A stretch of DNA of 64,000 nt from DATLZU01 sp051293835 (GTDB lineage: Bacteria > Nitrospirota > Nitrospiria > Nitrospirales > Nitrospiraceae). This document shows, piece by piece, positions 24,370 through 34,308 of this stretch; position 1 is the stretch's first letter, and each line of letters begins with the position of its first letter. The translations under genes and the position numbers were made by a program. The stretch spans positions 62,001 to 126,000 of the forward strand of contig JBPKMA010000003.1 of assembly GCA_051293835.1 (NCBI GenBank). The letters run 5' to 3'. Under the pieces are notes generated by a model. The model had not been told where the DNA came from. It made no database searches and saw only the letters and a list, made by a program, of their open reading frames with translations.

Positions 24370-25746
24370 ATGAGACAACGCATTTTCGGCCTCGAAAATG
24401 AATACGGGCTGATCTTTTCGCCAAACGGGCGCATCTATCTTCCGATGGAAAAGGTCCTCGGCTACATCTTCGAGGGCCTCATTCCAAACAGTTGGCCCTC
24501 CAACGCCTTTCTGGTGAACGGCGCCCGCTTCTACCAGGACACCGGCTGCCATCCGGAGTACTCCACGCCCGAATGCGACAATATCTTGGATTTGGTGGTG
24601 CACGACAAGGCGGGGGAGCGGCTACTGGAAGCCTGTCTCCCGGCGGCGGAGGAACGGCTGAGAGAAGAGGGGCTGTCCGGGGAGATCTACATCTTTAAGA
24701 ACAACACCGACTCGCTCGGCAACACCTACGGTTGCCATGAAAACTACCTCATGCGGCGAGATGTCGATTTCTGGAAAGTCACCGAACAGTTAATCCCGTT
24801 TTTCGTCACGCGCCAGATTTACTCGGGCGCCGGCAAGGTGCTCAAGGTGTCCGGCAAGCCCCAATTCTTCATCTCCCAGCGCGCGCAGCACATCCATGAG
24901 AAGACTTCGTCCTCGACGACATCATCGCGCAGCATCATCAACACGCGTGATGAGCCGCACGCAGACGCCGAAAAGTATCGCCGGTTGCACATCATCGTCG
25001 GGGACTCCAACATGTCCGAATATACGACCTACCTGAAAGTGGGCACCGCGGCGTTGGTGCTATCGATGGTGGAGGACGGCTACGCGGTGAGCGGCATGGA
25101 ACTGGAAGATCCGGTCAAGGCGATCCGGGAAATCTCGCGCGATCCAACGCTCAAGAAGAAGATCAAACTAGATGATGGGCGGCAGATGACCGCCGTGGAA
25201 ATTCAACGAGTCTATTGGGAGCGCGCGCACGATTATCTGAAGGAGCAGTCGCACGACGCGACCATGGACGACGTGCTGGCCCGCTGGGGCTATGTGCTGG
25301 ATCGGCTGGAAGAAGATCCGATGCAGTTGACCCGCGAGGTGGATTGGGTGAGCAAAAAGCTGCTCATTCAATCCTATGTGGAGAAGCGGGGATGCGGCTG
25401 GGACGATCCTCGCGTGTTTCTGATGGACCTGCAGTATCACGACGTGAAGCGCACACGTGGGTTGTACTATCTGATGGAATCACGCGGCATGATCGAGCGG
25501 GTGGTGGACGAGGAATCTGTCCAGCGGGCCATGTCCGTGCCCCCGCAGACGACCAGAGCCAAGGTGCGTGGGGACTTCATCCGCTTCGCCAGGGCCAAGA
25601 ACCGGTCCTATACAGTGGACTGGACCTATCTAAAGCTGAACGGCTACTGGGAAGAAACGATCCTCTGCATGGACCCCTTTAGCGCGGTGAACCGACGCGT
25701 GGAAGAACTGGTCTCACAAGTCGCCGGATTGCGGTTCTATCGATGA
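24370..25746 (+). CDS. pafA: Pup-type protein ligase PafA
   Basis: 458 residues from ATG 24370. It matches PafA rather than Dop: RIFGLENEYGL, SNAFLVNGARFYQDTGCHPEYSTPEC (catalytic Asp), IYIFKNNTDSLGNTYGCHENYL, INTRDEPHADAEKYRRLHIIVGDSNMSE and the C-terminal TVDWTYLKLNGYWEETILCMDPF. The enzyme activates the C-terminal carboxylate of the modifier with ATP and links it to substrate lysines. Its presence next to Dop implies that the organism has a modifier, although a full-length one is not visible here. The stop overlaps the M23 gene (ATGA). Confidence 0.95.
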   Translation: MRQRIFGLENEYGLIFSPNGRIYLPMEKVLGYIFEGLIPNSWPSNAFLVNGARFYQDTGCHPEYSTPECDNILDLVVHDKAGERLLEACLPAAEERLREEGLSGEIYIFKNNTDSLGNTYGCHENYLMRRDVDFWKVTEQLIPFFVTRQIYSGAGKVLKVSGKPQFFISQRAQHIHEKTSSSTTSSRSIINTRDEPHADAEKYRRLHIIVGDSNMSEYTTYLKVGTAALVLSMVEDGYAVSGMELEDPVKAIREISRDPTLKKKIKLDDGRQMTAVEIQRVYWERAHDYLKEQSHDATMDDVLARWGYVLDRLEEDPMQLTREVDWVSKKLLIQSYVEKRGCGWDDPRVFLMDLQYHDVKRTRGLYYLMESRGMIERVVDEESVQRAMSVPPQTTRAKVRGDFIRFARAKNRSYTVDWTYLKLNGYWEETILCMDPFSAVNRRVEELVSQVAGLRFYR

Positions 25747-26729
25747 CAACTGCGGCGCCGTTGGGACACGCGAAAGGGATGTCGCGGGCTGACCGTATCG
25801 CTGTGACCGCGATCATTTTGCTGGCCAGCGTGTTTCCAGTGGAGCTGCTGCCGAACACCCCTCCGCCGCAAAAGGGCTCGGATGGCCAATACAGTGGGAA
25901 ACAAGGGCAGATCATCGTGGTGAAAGTGCCTGCCGGGGACGGGATCACCGAGGTGGAAGGAAAGTTCCTCGGGCGCCGTATCCCGTTCTTCCCGGAACCG
26001 CGGGCTGACGAGCCGCCCGGTTATGTGGCGCTGCTCGGTATCGATATGCAGGACGAACCGGGTACGCACGAGCTGACGGTGGAGGTTCGATCAGGTGAGC
26101 AGGCGCGGCGCTTGAGCTACAACGTCTTGATCATCAAGGAAGCGTTTCCGGTCGAGTATCTGAAGTTGCCCAAAGACAAGGTGGATCTGGATGAAAAGAC
26201 CTTGGCCCGCTGGAAGGCCGAGCAGGAACAGGTACGGGCCGCTTTGAGCGAGGAGTCCCGCCTCCGTCTGTGGAGAACTTCGTTCATCGAGCCGGTACGG
26301 GGATCGAAGACTGGAGTATTCGGCAGCGTGCGGGTACTCAACGGACAACCGCGCAGTCCGCACAACGGCGAGGACATCAGCGCGCCGATCGGCACGGAGG
26401 TTGTGGCGAGCAACGACGGAGTCGTGCGACTCACGGTCGATCATTTCTTTTCGGGCAAGGGCATCTTTCTCGATCATGGACTGGGACTGTATTCCATGTA
26501 TTTCCATCTCTCGGAGGTACTCGTGCACGATGGCGATCTGGTAAGGGCTGGCCAAGTCATTGGGAAAGTCGGTGCCACCGGCCGTGCCACCGGGCCGCAT
26601 CTCCATTGGGGCGTCAAGCTCAACGGCGCAAGGGTCAATCCCTATGCTCTCCTCGATCTTCCGTTTCCCCGCCACGGTGATGCTTCCGGAGCGACGCCCG
26701 CTGCGAGAGTCGTTCCAGCACGAGAATAA
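25743..26729 (+). CDS. M23 (LytM) family metallopeptidase coupled to the proteasome operon
   Basis: 328 residues. N-terminal membrane anchor or signal (AVTAIILLASVFPVELLP), a beta-rich domain (about 45-135), a helical link and a C-terminal LytM domain. Zinc ligands are intact: HNGEDISAP (HxxxD, about 206) and GPHLHWGVKL (HxH, about 285), with YSMYFHLS between. It is thus probably an active endopeptidase on cell-wall cross-links, unlike the EnvC-like protein. Start and pafA stop overlap by four bases, so it is translated with the operon although its location is extracytoplasmic. Confidence 0.88.
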   Translation: MTTAAPLGHAKGMSRADRIAVTAIILLASVFPVELLPNTPPPQKGSDGQYSGKQGQIIVVKVPAGDGITEVEGKFLGRRIPFFPEPRADEPPGYVALLGIDMQDEPGTHELTVEVRSGEQARRLSYNVLIIKEAFPVEYLKLPKDKVDLDEKTLARWKAEQEQVRAALSEESRLRLWRTSFIEPVRGSKTGVFGSVRVLNGQPRSPHNGEDISAPIGTEVVASNDGVVRLTVDHFFSGKGIFLDHGLGLYSMYFHLSEVLVHDGDLVRAGQVIGKVGATGRATGPHLHWGVKLNGARVNPYALLDLPFPRHGDASGATPAARVVPARE

Positions 26730-27525
26730 AGGAGGTGAAGGAAGGGGTGAAAAAGGGGTCGGGAGTCTTTTTTCAGCAGAAACTGACTCTAACCACCCCA
26801 AAAGACTCCCGGCCCCGGGCAGAAGTTTTTCCACGTCGGTATCGGAAGACGAGGCAGCTGCGGGTTGGGGTATCTGCTCAGAAGGCGGAAAGCGAGATTG
26901 GATAAGCCCTTGCGTTGCGCGCGGTGAGGCGTCCCGCTCGTCAAGCCATTCGTGGGCAGTTCACACCGGTGTAGCGTCACGGTTTTTGGATTAGGGTTAA
27001 CTGCCGGTGCAGCCTGCCCATGCAGCGGTGCGGGGGCCTACATAGCCTGGCGGCAGGCAACTCTACTGATCCATCCAACTCGTGTTCAATAGTTCATCTT
27101 GCTTGGCTGGTCTGGTCGGACTGCGAATCCTGCAATCAATCCGGTATCAGCCCGCGGTCTATTCAGTGTGCGGCTCATGGTCAAAGTCGGTCCGTGTAGA
27201 AGGACACGGTATCAGGAAGCGTCCCTCTCACAGGTTAGCTACCGGTCTCTTCCTTGGCGGGCTGTGGGGCCTTATCGCGACCTGCGTGAAGGCTCGGTGT
27301 GGATGCTCGATCATCGGGCGGGTGGCGCCAAACTCGAGAACCTGGCCACGCGGAGTGGGGGGCCTGCAGGTACTCGCCTGGCTGGTGCGAGCCGGCGCGA
27401 GCTTTCACCCGTTGCACGAAGCCAAGAACGGGTACACGGCTAGTTTGGCGACAGGACTCGCTTTTTTGTTTCCTAAGCTGGAGACCCCCGCCACACTCTC
27501 CGATTAGGCTCGCCTTTTGTGGGGT
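26730..27525. other. 796-bp region without a recognisable gene
   Basis: Apart from the 17-bp inverted repeat at 26755-26816, I see a smaller inverted pair GCCTGCC (27012-27018) / GGCAGGC (27052-27058) but no tRNA, tmRNA, RNase P or SRP RNA signature. Open frames at 27082-27507 and 27099-27443 have no ribosome binding site or recognisable motif. The composition is less regular than in coding DNA. It could hold a structured RNA or decayed sequence. Confidence 0.4.
26755..26816. repeat. Long inverted repeat, 17-bp arms, after the M23 gene
   Basis: Bases 26755-26771 and 26800-26816 are reverse complements except for one G-T pair, with a 28-base loop. The left arm ends in a T run and the right arm starts with an A run, so the structure could act as a terminator in either direction. 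It begins 26 bases after the M23 stop. Confidence 0.65.
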
Positions 27526-28950
27526 TCACACGTTCGTCTCGATGCTCGACGGCGCCTTGTTCAGTACCGTGCCCGCGGCTTGGGAAAGAGCCGCGTCGTA
27601 CTCGTGGCTGAGGGCGTAGATGCGGAACTGCACCAGGCGGGTGGGCAGGAGATCGAGAAATTCTTCCAGCGGTTCGGTGGATACCAAGCGGGTCCCGGGA
27701 TCGTACACATACAGCGGAATGCCGCGCGTGTCTTTCGGGTCTGGTCGCGGGTCCAGTGGCGCCATATCGACCCGGAACGGGATTTTCTGGAGCCCAACCG
27801 GCAGTTCTTTCTGGATCAGCCGTTCGAAATGCTCGCGGCTGGGGAAATCCATGCCGCGTTCTTGCCCTTTCTCCTTGAGGACCGTGCTGTAGGCCATTTT
27901 CCATTTCACGTCGCGTCCGAGGATCCGCCCCCACTCCTCTCCAAGCCGCCGGCGCGTCGCCTGCCGGGATTTTTTCCATTCCCGCACCTCTTCCAGCAAG
28001 GACCAGTCGGTCAGGGTCAAGTAGTCCTCCATCCGCTTGCGCGGATCGTTGGGGAAGACTAACCGCATTGTCTCACCGAAGATATCACGCAAGTGAATAT
28101 CGATTGCCCTGGTGGTCCGGTGGTAGTACACATTGGAGTAGAGATACATCCGCGTGTTCAGAAACATCTGGAGCGCCGGCAGGCCAGTCTTGTGGATGGT
28201 GAAGCCTTTCTCCGTGATGATCGTGTAATGGATGAGCCGGGTCAGGTCAACCGGCCCGACCGCCACCCCACACATGTACGAGTCGCGGAGGACGTAGTCC
28301 AGATTGTCGGCGGTGTAGCTGCCGGAGATGACCGGCTGCAGACAAGTCAGCCACCGCGGCATCCGCGAGCAGTCTTTGCCTTTGTCCTTCAGAATCAGGT
28401 GGGCGATCTGATCGGGGTTCAGTTCTTCGCCTTTGGCAAACGGGCCGGACGGACTCCGCCGAATCTTACGGATAAGCGGTCCGAGGAAGTCCCGGATGAT
28501 GATCTGGCCCAGTTTCTCATGAGTCAGGTGGAAGGCTTTCAGGAAGTTGTCGTCAAAAAAGTGGCAGAACGGACCGTGACCGATGTCGTGGACCAGAGCC
28601 GTGATACGGAGCAGTTCCTCGATATAGTTGGCCGACGGCGTGTCCTTAACGACCTCGCGCAGGAACGGGTACAAATGTTTAGCGAACCGGCCGGCGACAT
28701 GCATGGTGCCCAGAGAGTGGACGAACCGGCTGTGCTCGGCTGACGGATAGACCCACCGCGCGCTTTGCAGCTGATAGATGTACCGCAGTCGCTGGACCCA
28801 AGGAGAATCGATCAGGTCCTTCTCGGTTCGTTCGGTCGGATCCGGGGTCGAGTAGGGAACGGTGAAGGAGATGTACTCGTGAATCGGATCGGCGATCAGT
28901 GCGGATCCGTCATAGGGAAACTTGGCAGGATAGCGACCGGCGGATTTCAT
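27526..28950 (-). CDS. HD superfamily phosphohydrolase (SAMHD1/YdhJ-like)
   Basis: 474 residues. The N-terminal part has DPIHEYISFT, then SPWVQRLRYIYQL, the first His of the HD fold in EHSRFVHSLGTMHVAG and the HD pair in LVHDIGHGPFCHFFD, followed by the distal Asp in YTADNLDYVLRDSYMCGV. This is the pattern of the COG1078 family related to dGTP triphosphohydrolases. The substrate is unknown. The C-terminal 150 residues form an all-beta/alpha extension. Last gene of the minus-strand run galU-lon-thiL-DUF2062-HD. Confidence 0.88.
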   Translation of the reverse strand: MKSAGRYPAKFPYDGSALIADPIHEYISFTVPYSTPDPTERTEKDLIDSPWVQRLRYIYQLQSARWVYPSAEHSRFVHSLGTMHVAGRFAKHLYPFLREVVKDTPSANYIEELLRITALVHDIGHGPFCHFFDDNFLKAFHLTHEKLGQIIIRDFLGPLIRKIRRSPSGPFAKGEELNPDQIAHLILKDKGKDCSRMPRWLTCLQPVISGSYTADNLDYVLRDSYMCGVAVGPVDLTRLIHYTIITEKGFTIHKTGLPALQMFLNTRMYLYSNVYYHRTTRAIDIHLRDIFGETMRLVFPNDPRKRMEDYLTLTDWSLLEEVREWKKSRQATRRRLGEEWGRILGRDVKWKMAYSTVLKEKGQERGMDFPSREHFERLIQKELPVGLQKIPFRVDMAPLDPRPDPKDTRGIPLYVYDPGTRLVSTEPLEEFLDLLPTRLVQFRIYALSHEYDAALSQAAGTVLNKAPSSIETNV

Positions 28951-28970
28951 GGTGAGGATTCCGGCTCATC

Positions 28971-29465
28971 TTAGCCGACCTGGGGATCGCGGGGCAACGG
29001 CTCTTCTTGCCTGTGTGCCTGTGCCCGGCGATGTTTCGAGATGACATAGTAGGCGATCGGGTAGCCGATCATGGCTCCCAATATGCTCAAGACAGTCCCT
29101 CCCAGAAAGAACGGGACGGCGTACGGCATGACCTGGCGGTAGATCGACATGAAGCTGAGATCGCTCCAATCGAATGACGGGTTGTCCGGCAGGCCAAGCA
29201 GGGTTGCGCCGGTCCAGTAGGTGGCGCCCAAGATCGGCACGAGCGTCCACGGGTTATTGATGCCGGCGCCGAGAAAGAGCGCCAGAAAGTTCAGCCGGAA
29301 CGCCCAGGTGCAGAACAGCACCATTGCCGTATGGAGCCCGTAGGTCGGCGAGAAGGCGATGAAGACTCCCAAAGCGAAGGCCAGAGCCGTACGCTGGGGC
29401 GGTTCGTGCAGGTGAAGAACCTGATCGAGGACCGATCGGATCCTCGAGAGTTGCGCGGTAATCAT
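28971..29465 (-). CDS. DUF2062 membrane protein
   Basis: 164 residues. The family hallmark is the N-terminal block PPQRTALAFALGVFIAFSPTYGLHT, followed by hydrophobic stretches (MVLFCTWAFRLNFLALFLGAGI and VPFFLGGTVLSILGAMIGYPIAYYV) and GINNPWT. It is predicted to lie in the inner membrane with a basic cytoplasmic tail. Function unknown. It lies nine bases downstream of thiL on the minus strand. Confidence 0.85.
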   Translation of the reverse strand: MITAQLSRIRSVLDQVLHLHEPPQRTALAFALGVFIAFSPTYGLHTAMVLFCTWAFRLNFLALFLGAGINNPWTLVPILGATYWTGATLLGLPDNPSFDWSDLSFMSIYRQVMPYAVPFFLGGTVLSILGAMIGYPIAYYVISKHRRAQAHRQEEPLPRDPQVG

Positions 29466-29473
29466 GAAGAGGC

Positions 29474-30526
29474 TCAGCGCCGAAAATGTTCGTAGCTCGT
29501 GCTGATCAGCGGTTGCCAGGAACCATCGGCTCGCTGGACTCGGATCCCAGAACGACGGGCAGTGATCGCGCCGATGCAGGACACCCGAAACCGCGCGCGT
29601 TGCGCTAGACGTTCCACCTTGCGGCGGTTGGCCGGCGGCACAGTGAAGAGTAACTCATAATCCTCCCCGCCGCTCAACGCCACGTCCACCGGGTCCAGGC
29701 CACGGGCGTCGGCGTACAACCGGCATGCGTGCGATACAGGAATGGCGCGGAGATCGAGTGCCGCGCCGACGCGGCTTTCCTCGCACAAGTGAACGAGGTC
29801 GCCGGACAAACCGTCTGAGAGATCGATTGCCGCCGAGGCCAAGCGTTGTTCGGCGAGCAATCGGCCTTCCCGCACGCGTGCCGAAGGACGGAGGTGGCGG
29901 CGGATCAGAAACCGCCGAACCCGGTCGGCCTTTGTGCCGAGCAGCGGAGCCGGAAGGCGGTCGCCAGCCTGCAACAAAGCCAGGCCGGCTTGCGAATCGC
30001 CGACCGTCCCCGTGACGTAAATCAGGTCGCCCGCCCGGGCCCCGGCTCGCGTGAGAAGATGGCCAGGGCGCCCGACGCCCGTCAAGGTTATGCAGACGAA
30101 CAACCCGTCCCGCGAAGCGGACGTGTCGCCGCCGACAAGCTGGACGCCGTTTCGGCGACAGGGCTGCATGAGTCCTCGGTACAGCCGGTCGATCTCAGCG
30201 TCCGTCCGCTTGGGCGGAATGGCGAGCGAGACCAATAGATACTGCGGGATGCCACCCATCGCCGCGATATCGCTCAGATTGGCGACGGCTGCCCGGTATC
30301 CGACGTCTTCGAGGGCGGTTGTCCTCAGATCGAAGTGAACGCCTTCGGCAAGGAGATCTGTGGTCAGGAGGAGCCGGTATCCGGGCGGCACCCGGATGAC
30401 GGCCGCGTCTTCGCCGATCCCGCGCAGGACGGATGGCCCGATCCGGCCGAAGCGGCGGCGCAGGGCGCGGATCAGCGCGAATTCACCAGCGAGCGGGCCA
30501 TGTGGGCGCGACGGGCCGGAGGGCAT
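29474..30526 (-). CDS. thiL: Thiamine-monophosphate kinase ThiL
   Basis: 350 residues. It phosphorylates thiamine phosphate to the diphosphate cofactor. AIRS-like fold with GIGEDAAVI (about 37), LTTDLLAEGVHFD, NLSDIAAMGGIPQYLLVSL, LVGGDTSAS and, in the C-terminal half, AAIDLSDGLSGDLVHLCEES and ALSGGEDYELLFTV. It complements thiSGE at 17448-19187, though it is not in that cluster. Start codon one base from the lon stop. Confidence 0.95.
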   Translation of the reverse strand: MPSGPSRPHGPLAGEFALIRALRRRFGRIGPSVLRGIGEDAAVIRVPPGYRLLLTTDLLAEGVHFDLRTTALEDVGYRAAVANLSDIAAMGGIPQYLLVSLAIPPKRTDAEIDRLYRGLMQPCRRNGVQLVGGDTSASRDGLFVCITLTGVGRPGHLLTRAGARAGDLIYVTGTVGDSQAGLALLQAGDRLPAPLLGTKADRVRRFLIRRHLRPSARVREGRLLAEQRLASAAIDLSDGLSGDLVHLCEESRVGAALDLRAIPVSHACRLYADARGLDPVDVALSGGEDYELLFTVPPANRRKVERLAQRARFRVSCIGAITARRSGIRVQRADGSWQPLISTSYEHFRR

Positions 30527-30527
30527 A

Positions 30528-33026
30528 TCAAGGTGTCACAGGGGTGGGGACGCGCGAAACAGGCCGGACAGCACGCGCCGCCCGGGAGGGCGCCTTCGCG
30601 TGGTCGGCCTTCTCCCGTCCGGCCCGCCGCTGGACGGGCTTGGCGTTCATGATCCCCTTGCCGGCCTGGTCTCGGCGCAGCGCCGCCTTGATCACATCGT
30701 CCATCGTCTCCGCGAAGATGAACTGAATGCCTTTCAGCAAGTGCTTGGGAATCTCTTCCAAGTCCTTCTTGTTGCGCTTGGGCAGAATAACCGTGGAGAG
30801 CTTGGCCCGCTTGGCGGCCAGAATTTTCTCCTTCAGCCCGCCGATCGGCAGCACACGCCCGCGCAACGTGATCTCGCCGGTCATGGCGACGTCGCGGCGG
30901 GCGGGGATGTTCGACAGGGCGGAGGCGATCGCCGTGGCCATGGTGATACCGGCCGACGGCCCGTCTTTGGGGATGGCGCCGGCTGGCACGTGGATGTGAA
31001 GATCGTTCTTGGAAAAGACGTCTGGATTGATGCCCAGCAATTTCTCGCGGGAGCGGACGTAGCTCAGCGCGGCCTGGGCTGATTCCTTCATGACGTCGCC
31101 GAGATGGCCGGTCAGCGTGAGGTTACCCTTTCCTTTCATCACCGTCGCCTCGATGTACAGCACGTCGCCGCCGGATTCAGTCCAGGCCAGTCCCGTTGCC
31201 ACCCCGACTTCATCTTTGTCCAACTCAGACTCCGGCAGGAACTTCGGGACGCCGAGGTACTTGTGCAGGTTGGCCGGCGTGATCGTGTAGCACTGGCCCT
31301 TGCCCTCGGCGACCTTCTTCGCCACCTTTCGCATGACGTTGGCGATTTCCCGCTCCAAATTCCGGACGCCGGCCTCCCGGGTGTAATGGGAAATGATCTG
31401 ACGGATGGCCGGCTCGGTGATCCGGATGTGCTTGTCCGTAATGCCGTGCTCGGCCAGTTGCCGGGGGATCAGGTACTTCTGCGTGATGCCCAGTTTCTCC
31501 TCTTCCGTGTAGCCGGGAATCTCGATGATCTCCATCCGGTCCCGCAACGCCGGCAGGATGGGATCGATCAAGTTCGCGGTCGTGATGAACATCACCTCGC
31601 TCAAGTCGAACGGGACGCCCAGGTAGTGGTCCGTGAAAGCGTGGTTCTGTTCCGGGTCCAGCACTTCGAGCAAAGCGGCGGAAGGATCCCCGCGGAAATC
31701 CATGCCGACTTTGTCGACCTCGTCCATCATGAAGACCGGATTATTGGTGCCTGCCTGTTTGATGCCTTGGATGATCCGGCCGGGCAGCGCGCCAACATAC
31801 GTTCGGCGATGCCCGCGGATTTCCGCCTCGTCCCTCACACCACCCAGGCTCACCCGCACGAACTCGCGACCCAGGGCCCGCGCGATGGACTTCCCGAGCG
31901 ACGTCTTGCCAACGCCGGGTGGACCGACAAAGCAGAGGATGGGGCCCTTCATCTTGTCTTTCAGTTTGCGAACAGCGAGGTATTCGAGGATGCGCTCCTT
32001 GACTTTCTCAAGGTCGTAATGATCTTCGTTGAGGACCTTGGCTGCCGCTTTGATGTCGAGGTTGTCCTTGGACTTTTTGCTCCACGGCAGCTCGACCATC
32101 CATTCGAGATAGGTCCGCACTGTCGCCGATTCCGCCGTGTCCGGGTGCATCTTTTCAAGCCGCTTCAACTGCTTCTCGCACTCCTTCAGCACTTTCTCCG
32201 GCATCTTGGCGTCTTTGATGCGCTTGCGGAACTCCGCGATCTCCTCGGCCCGCTCATCCAGTTCGCCCAGTTCTTTCTGGATTGCCTTGAGCTGTTCGCG
32301 CAGGAAGTACTCGCGCTGGGTCTTGTCCATTTCACCCTTGGCCTGGGCTTGGATCTTCTGCTGCATGGTCAGGACCTCGATTTCCTGGGCTAGGATGTCG
32401 CTCACCTGCCGCAGCCGTTGGATGGGGTCTGTGATCTCCAGCACGCGTTGGGTGATGTCCACCTTGAGGCCGAGGTTGGAGACAACTATGTCCGCCAAGC
32501 GGCCCGGGTCTTCGAGGTTCTCGATGACGACCATAACGTCCGGGATGAGCACTTTGCCCAGGCTTACGATCCGTTCGATCTGCTCTTTGACCGTGCGCAT
32601 GACCGCTTCGATTTCGAGGGTGGGCGCCGGCGGCTTGGCTTCGGCGATTTTGGAGATGCGGACCGAATAGTAGGGCTCGGTTTGGATGTACTCTTCGATC
32701 CTGCCTTTGGCGAGGCCCTGGACCAGAATCTTGATACGCTCGTCGGGCAGTTTCAGCATGCGCATGATGATGCCGACCGTGCCGACGCAATGGATGTTGT
32801 CCGGTTTGGGATTCTCTACGTCGAGGGCTTTTTGCGCGGCGAGGAAGATCATACGGTTGCCGGCCAACGCGGCCTCGATGGCCTTGATGGACATCTCGCG
32901 GCCGACGAACAGCGGCAACACCATGTACGGAAAGACGACGACGTCCCGGACTGGCAGTAACGGCAACTGGTCGGGGATGTCGATGTGCTGAGGATTCTGG
33001 AGATCCTGCTCGGTCGGTTCGTTCAT
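30528..33026 (-). CDS. lon: ATP-dependent protease Lon
   Basis: 832 residues. N-terminal substrate-binding LON domain (LPLLPVRDVVVFPYMVLPLFVGRE), coiled coil, AAA domain with GPPGVGKTSLGKSIARALGREF (about 369), FMMDEVDKV, and the protease domain with the catalytic serine in PKDGPSAG (about 690) and lysine in GGLKEKILAAKRA (about 732). It degrades misfolded and regulatory proteins in the cytoplasm. A basic C-terminal extension of about 40 residues (KPVQRRAGREKADHAKAPSR) is unusual. Confidence 0.97.
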   Translation of the reverse strand: MNEPTEQDLQNPQHIDIPDQLPLLPVRDVVVFPYMVLPLFVGREMSIKAIEAALAGNRMIFLAAQKALDVENPKPDNIHCVGTVGIIMRMLKLPDERIKILVQGLAKGRIEEYIQTEPYYSVRISKIAEAKPPAPTLEIEAVMRTVKEQIERIVSLGKVLIPDVMVVIENLEDPGRLADIVVSNLGLKVDITQRVLEITDPIQRLRQVSDILAQEIEVLTMQQKIQAQAKGEMDKTQREYFLREQLKAIQKELGELDERAEEIAEFRKRIKDAKMPEKVLKECEKQLKRLEKMHPDTAESATVRTYLEWMVELPWSKKSKDNLDIKAAAKVLNEDHYDLEKVKERILEYLAVRKLKDKMKGPILCFVGPPGVGKTSLGKSIARALGREFVRVSLGGVRDEAEIRGHRRTYVGALPGRIIQGIKQAGTNNPVFMMDEVDKVGMDFRGDPSAALLEVLDPEQNHAFTDHYLGVPFDLSEVMFITTANLIDPILPALRDRMEIIEIPGYTEEEKLGITQKYLIPRQLAEHGITDKHIRITEPAIRQIISHYTREAGVRNLEREIANVMRKVAKKVAEGKGQCYTITPANLHKYLGVPKFLPESELDKDEVGVATGLAWTESGGDVLYIEATVMKGKGNLTLTGHLGDVMKESAQAALSYVRSREKLLGINPDVFSKNDLHIHVPAGAIPKDGPSAGITMATAIASALSNIPARRDVAMTGEITLRGRVLPIGGLKEKILAAKRAKLSTVILPKRNKKDLEEIPKHLLKGIQFIFAETMDDVIKAALRRDQAGKGIMNAKPVQRRAGREKADHAKAPSRAARAVRPVSRVPTPVTP

Positions 33027-33139
33027 GAAGCGCTGTCCTTGTCGCCGAGTCCTCGCCCGGTCTGATGCATCATACCATGCGCGCCCGACCGGACGCGCGG
33101 GAGTTCACCGCTCCGGAACCGGTGCCGGACCGCCCAGCG

Positions 33140-34033
<894 letters not shown>

Positions 34034-34040
34034 GCGGCCG

Positions 34041-34069
34041 ATAGTATGTGATGGGGTACAGAAAGTCAA
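34041..34069 (-). promoter_or_regulatory. Promoter of galU, possibly giving a leaderless mRNA
   Basis: On the minus strand TTGACT (34069-34064), a 17-base spacer and TACTAT (34046-34041). Transcription should start near 34034, next to the start codon at 34033. No Shine-Dalgarno sequence is needed or seen. Confidence 0.6.
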
Positions 34070-34103
34070 GGCGAGCGCGCAAGGCCGCCCCGCAGGAAAT
34101 TTC

Positions 34104-34132
34104 TTTACATTGTGCGCATCGATCAATATACT
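34104..34132 (+). promoter_or_regulatory. Sigma-70 promoter of the bamA-lpx cluster
   Basis: TTTACA (34104-34109), 17 bases, TATACT (34127-34132): five of six at each element. It is back to back with the galU promoter and leaves a leader of about 170 bases before the bamA start at 34309. Confidence 0.7.
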
Positions 34133-34308
34133 TCACAAGTTTTTCAACACCTTTGAGGTCTGACGTCGATGCCGGGACGTTTAAAGCGCAGGAGTTTGCT
34201 CGCCGCCGCCCGCGTCTGTGCGTCCGGCGCTCAGCTCCGCGGAGCCGCTCGGCGTGCGGCGGGCGTTGCGTGGATGCCGGAGCACCCGGATCATCGGGAA
34301 GGGCTTCG

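Noticed and set aside
27041..27060. A stretch resembling the 5' end of 5S rRNA (GCCTGGCGGCAG)
   Set aside because: The match ends after about 12 bases and none of the rest of 5S rRNA follows; no 16S or 23S nearby.
27082..27507. 141-codon plus-strand frame in the gene-free gap
   Set aside because: No ribosome binding site, no homology-like motif, and an overlapping frame of similar length has equally little support; kept as non-coding.
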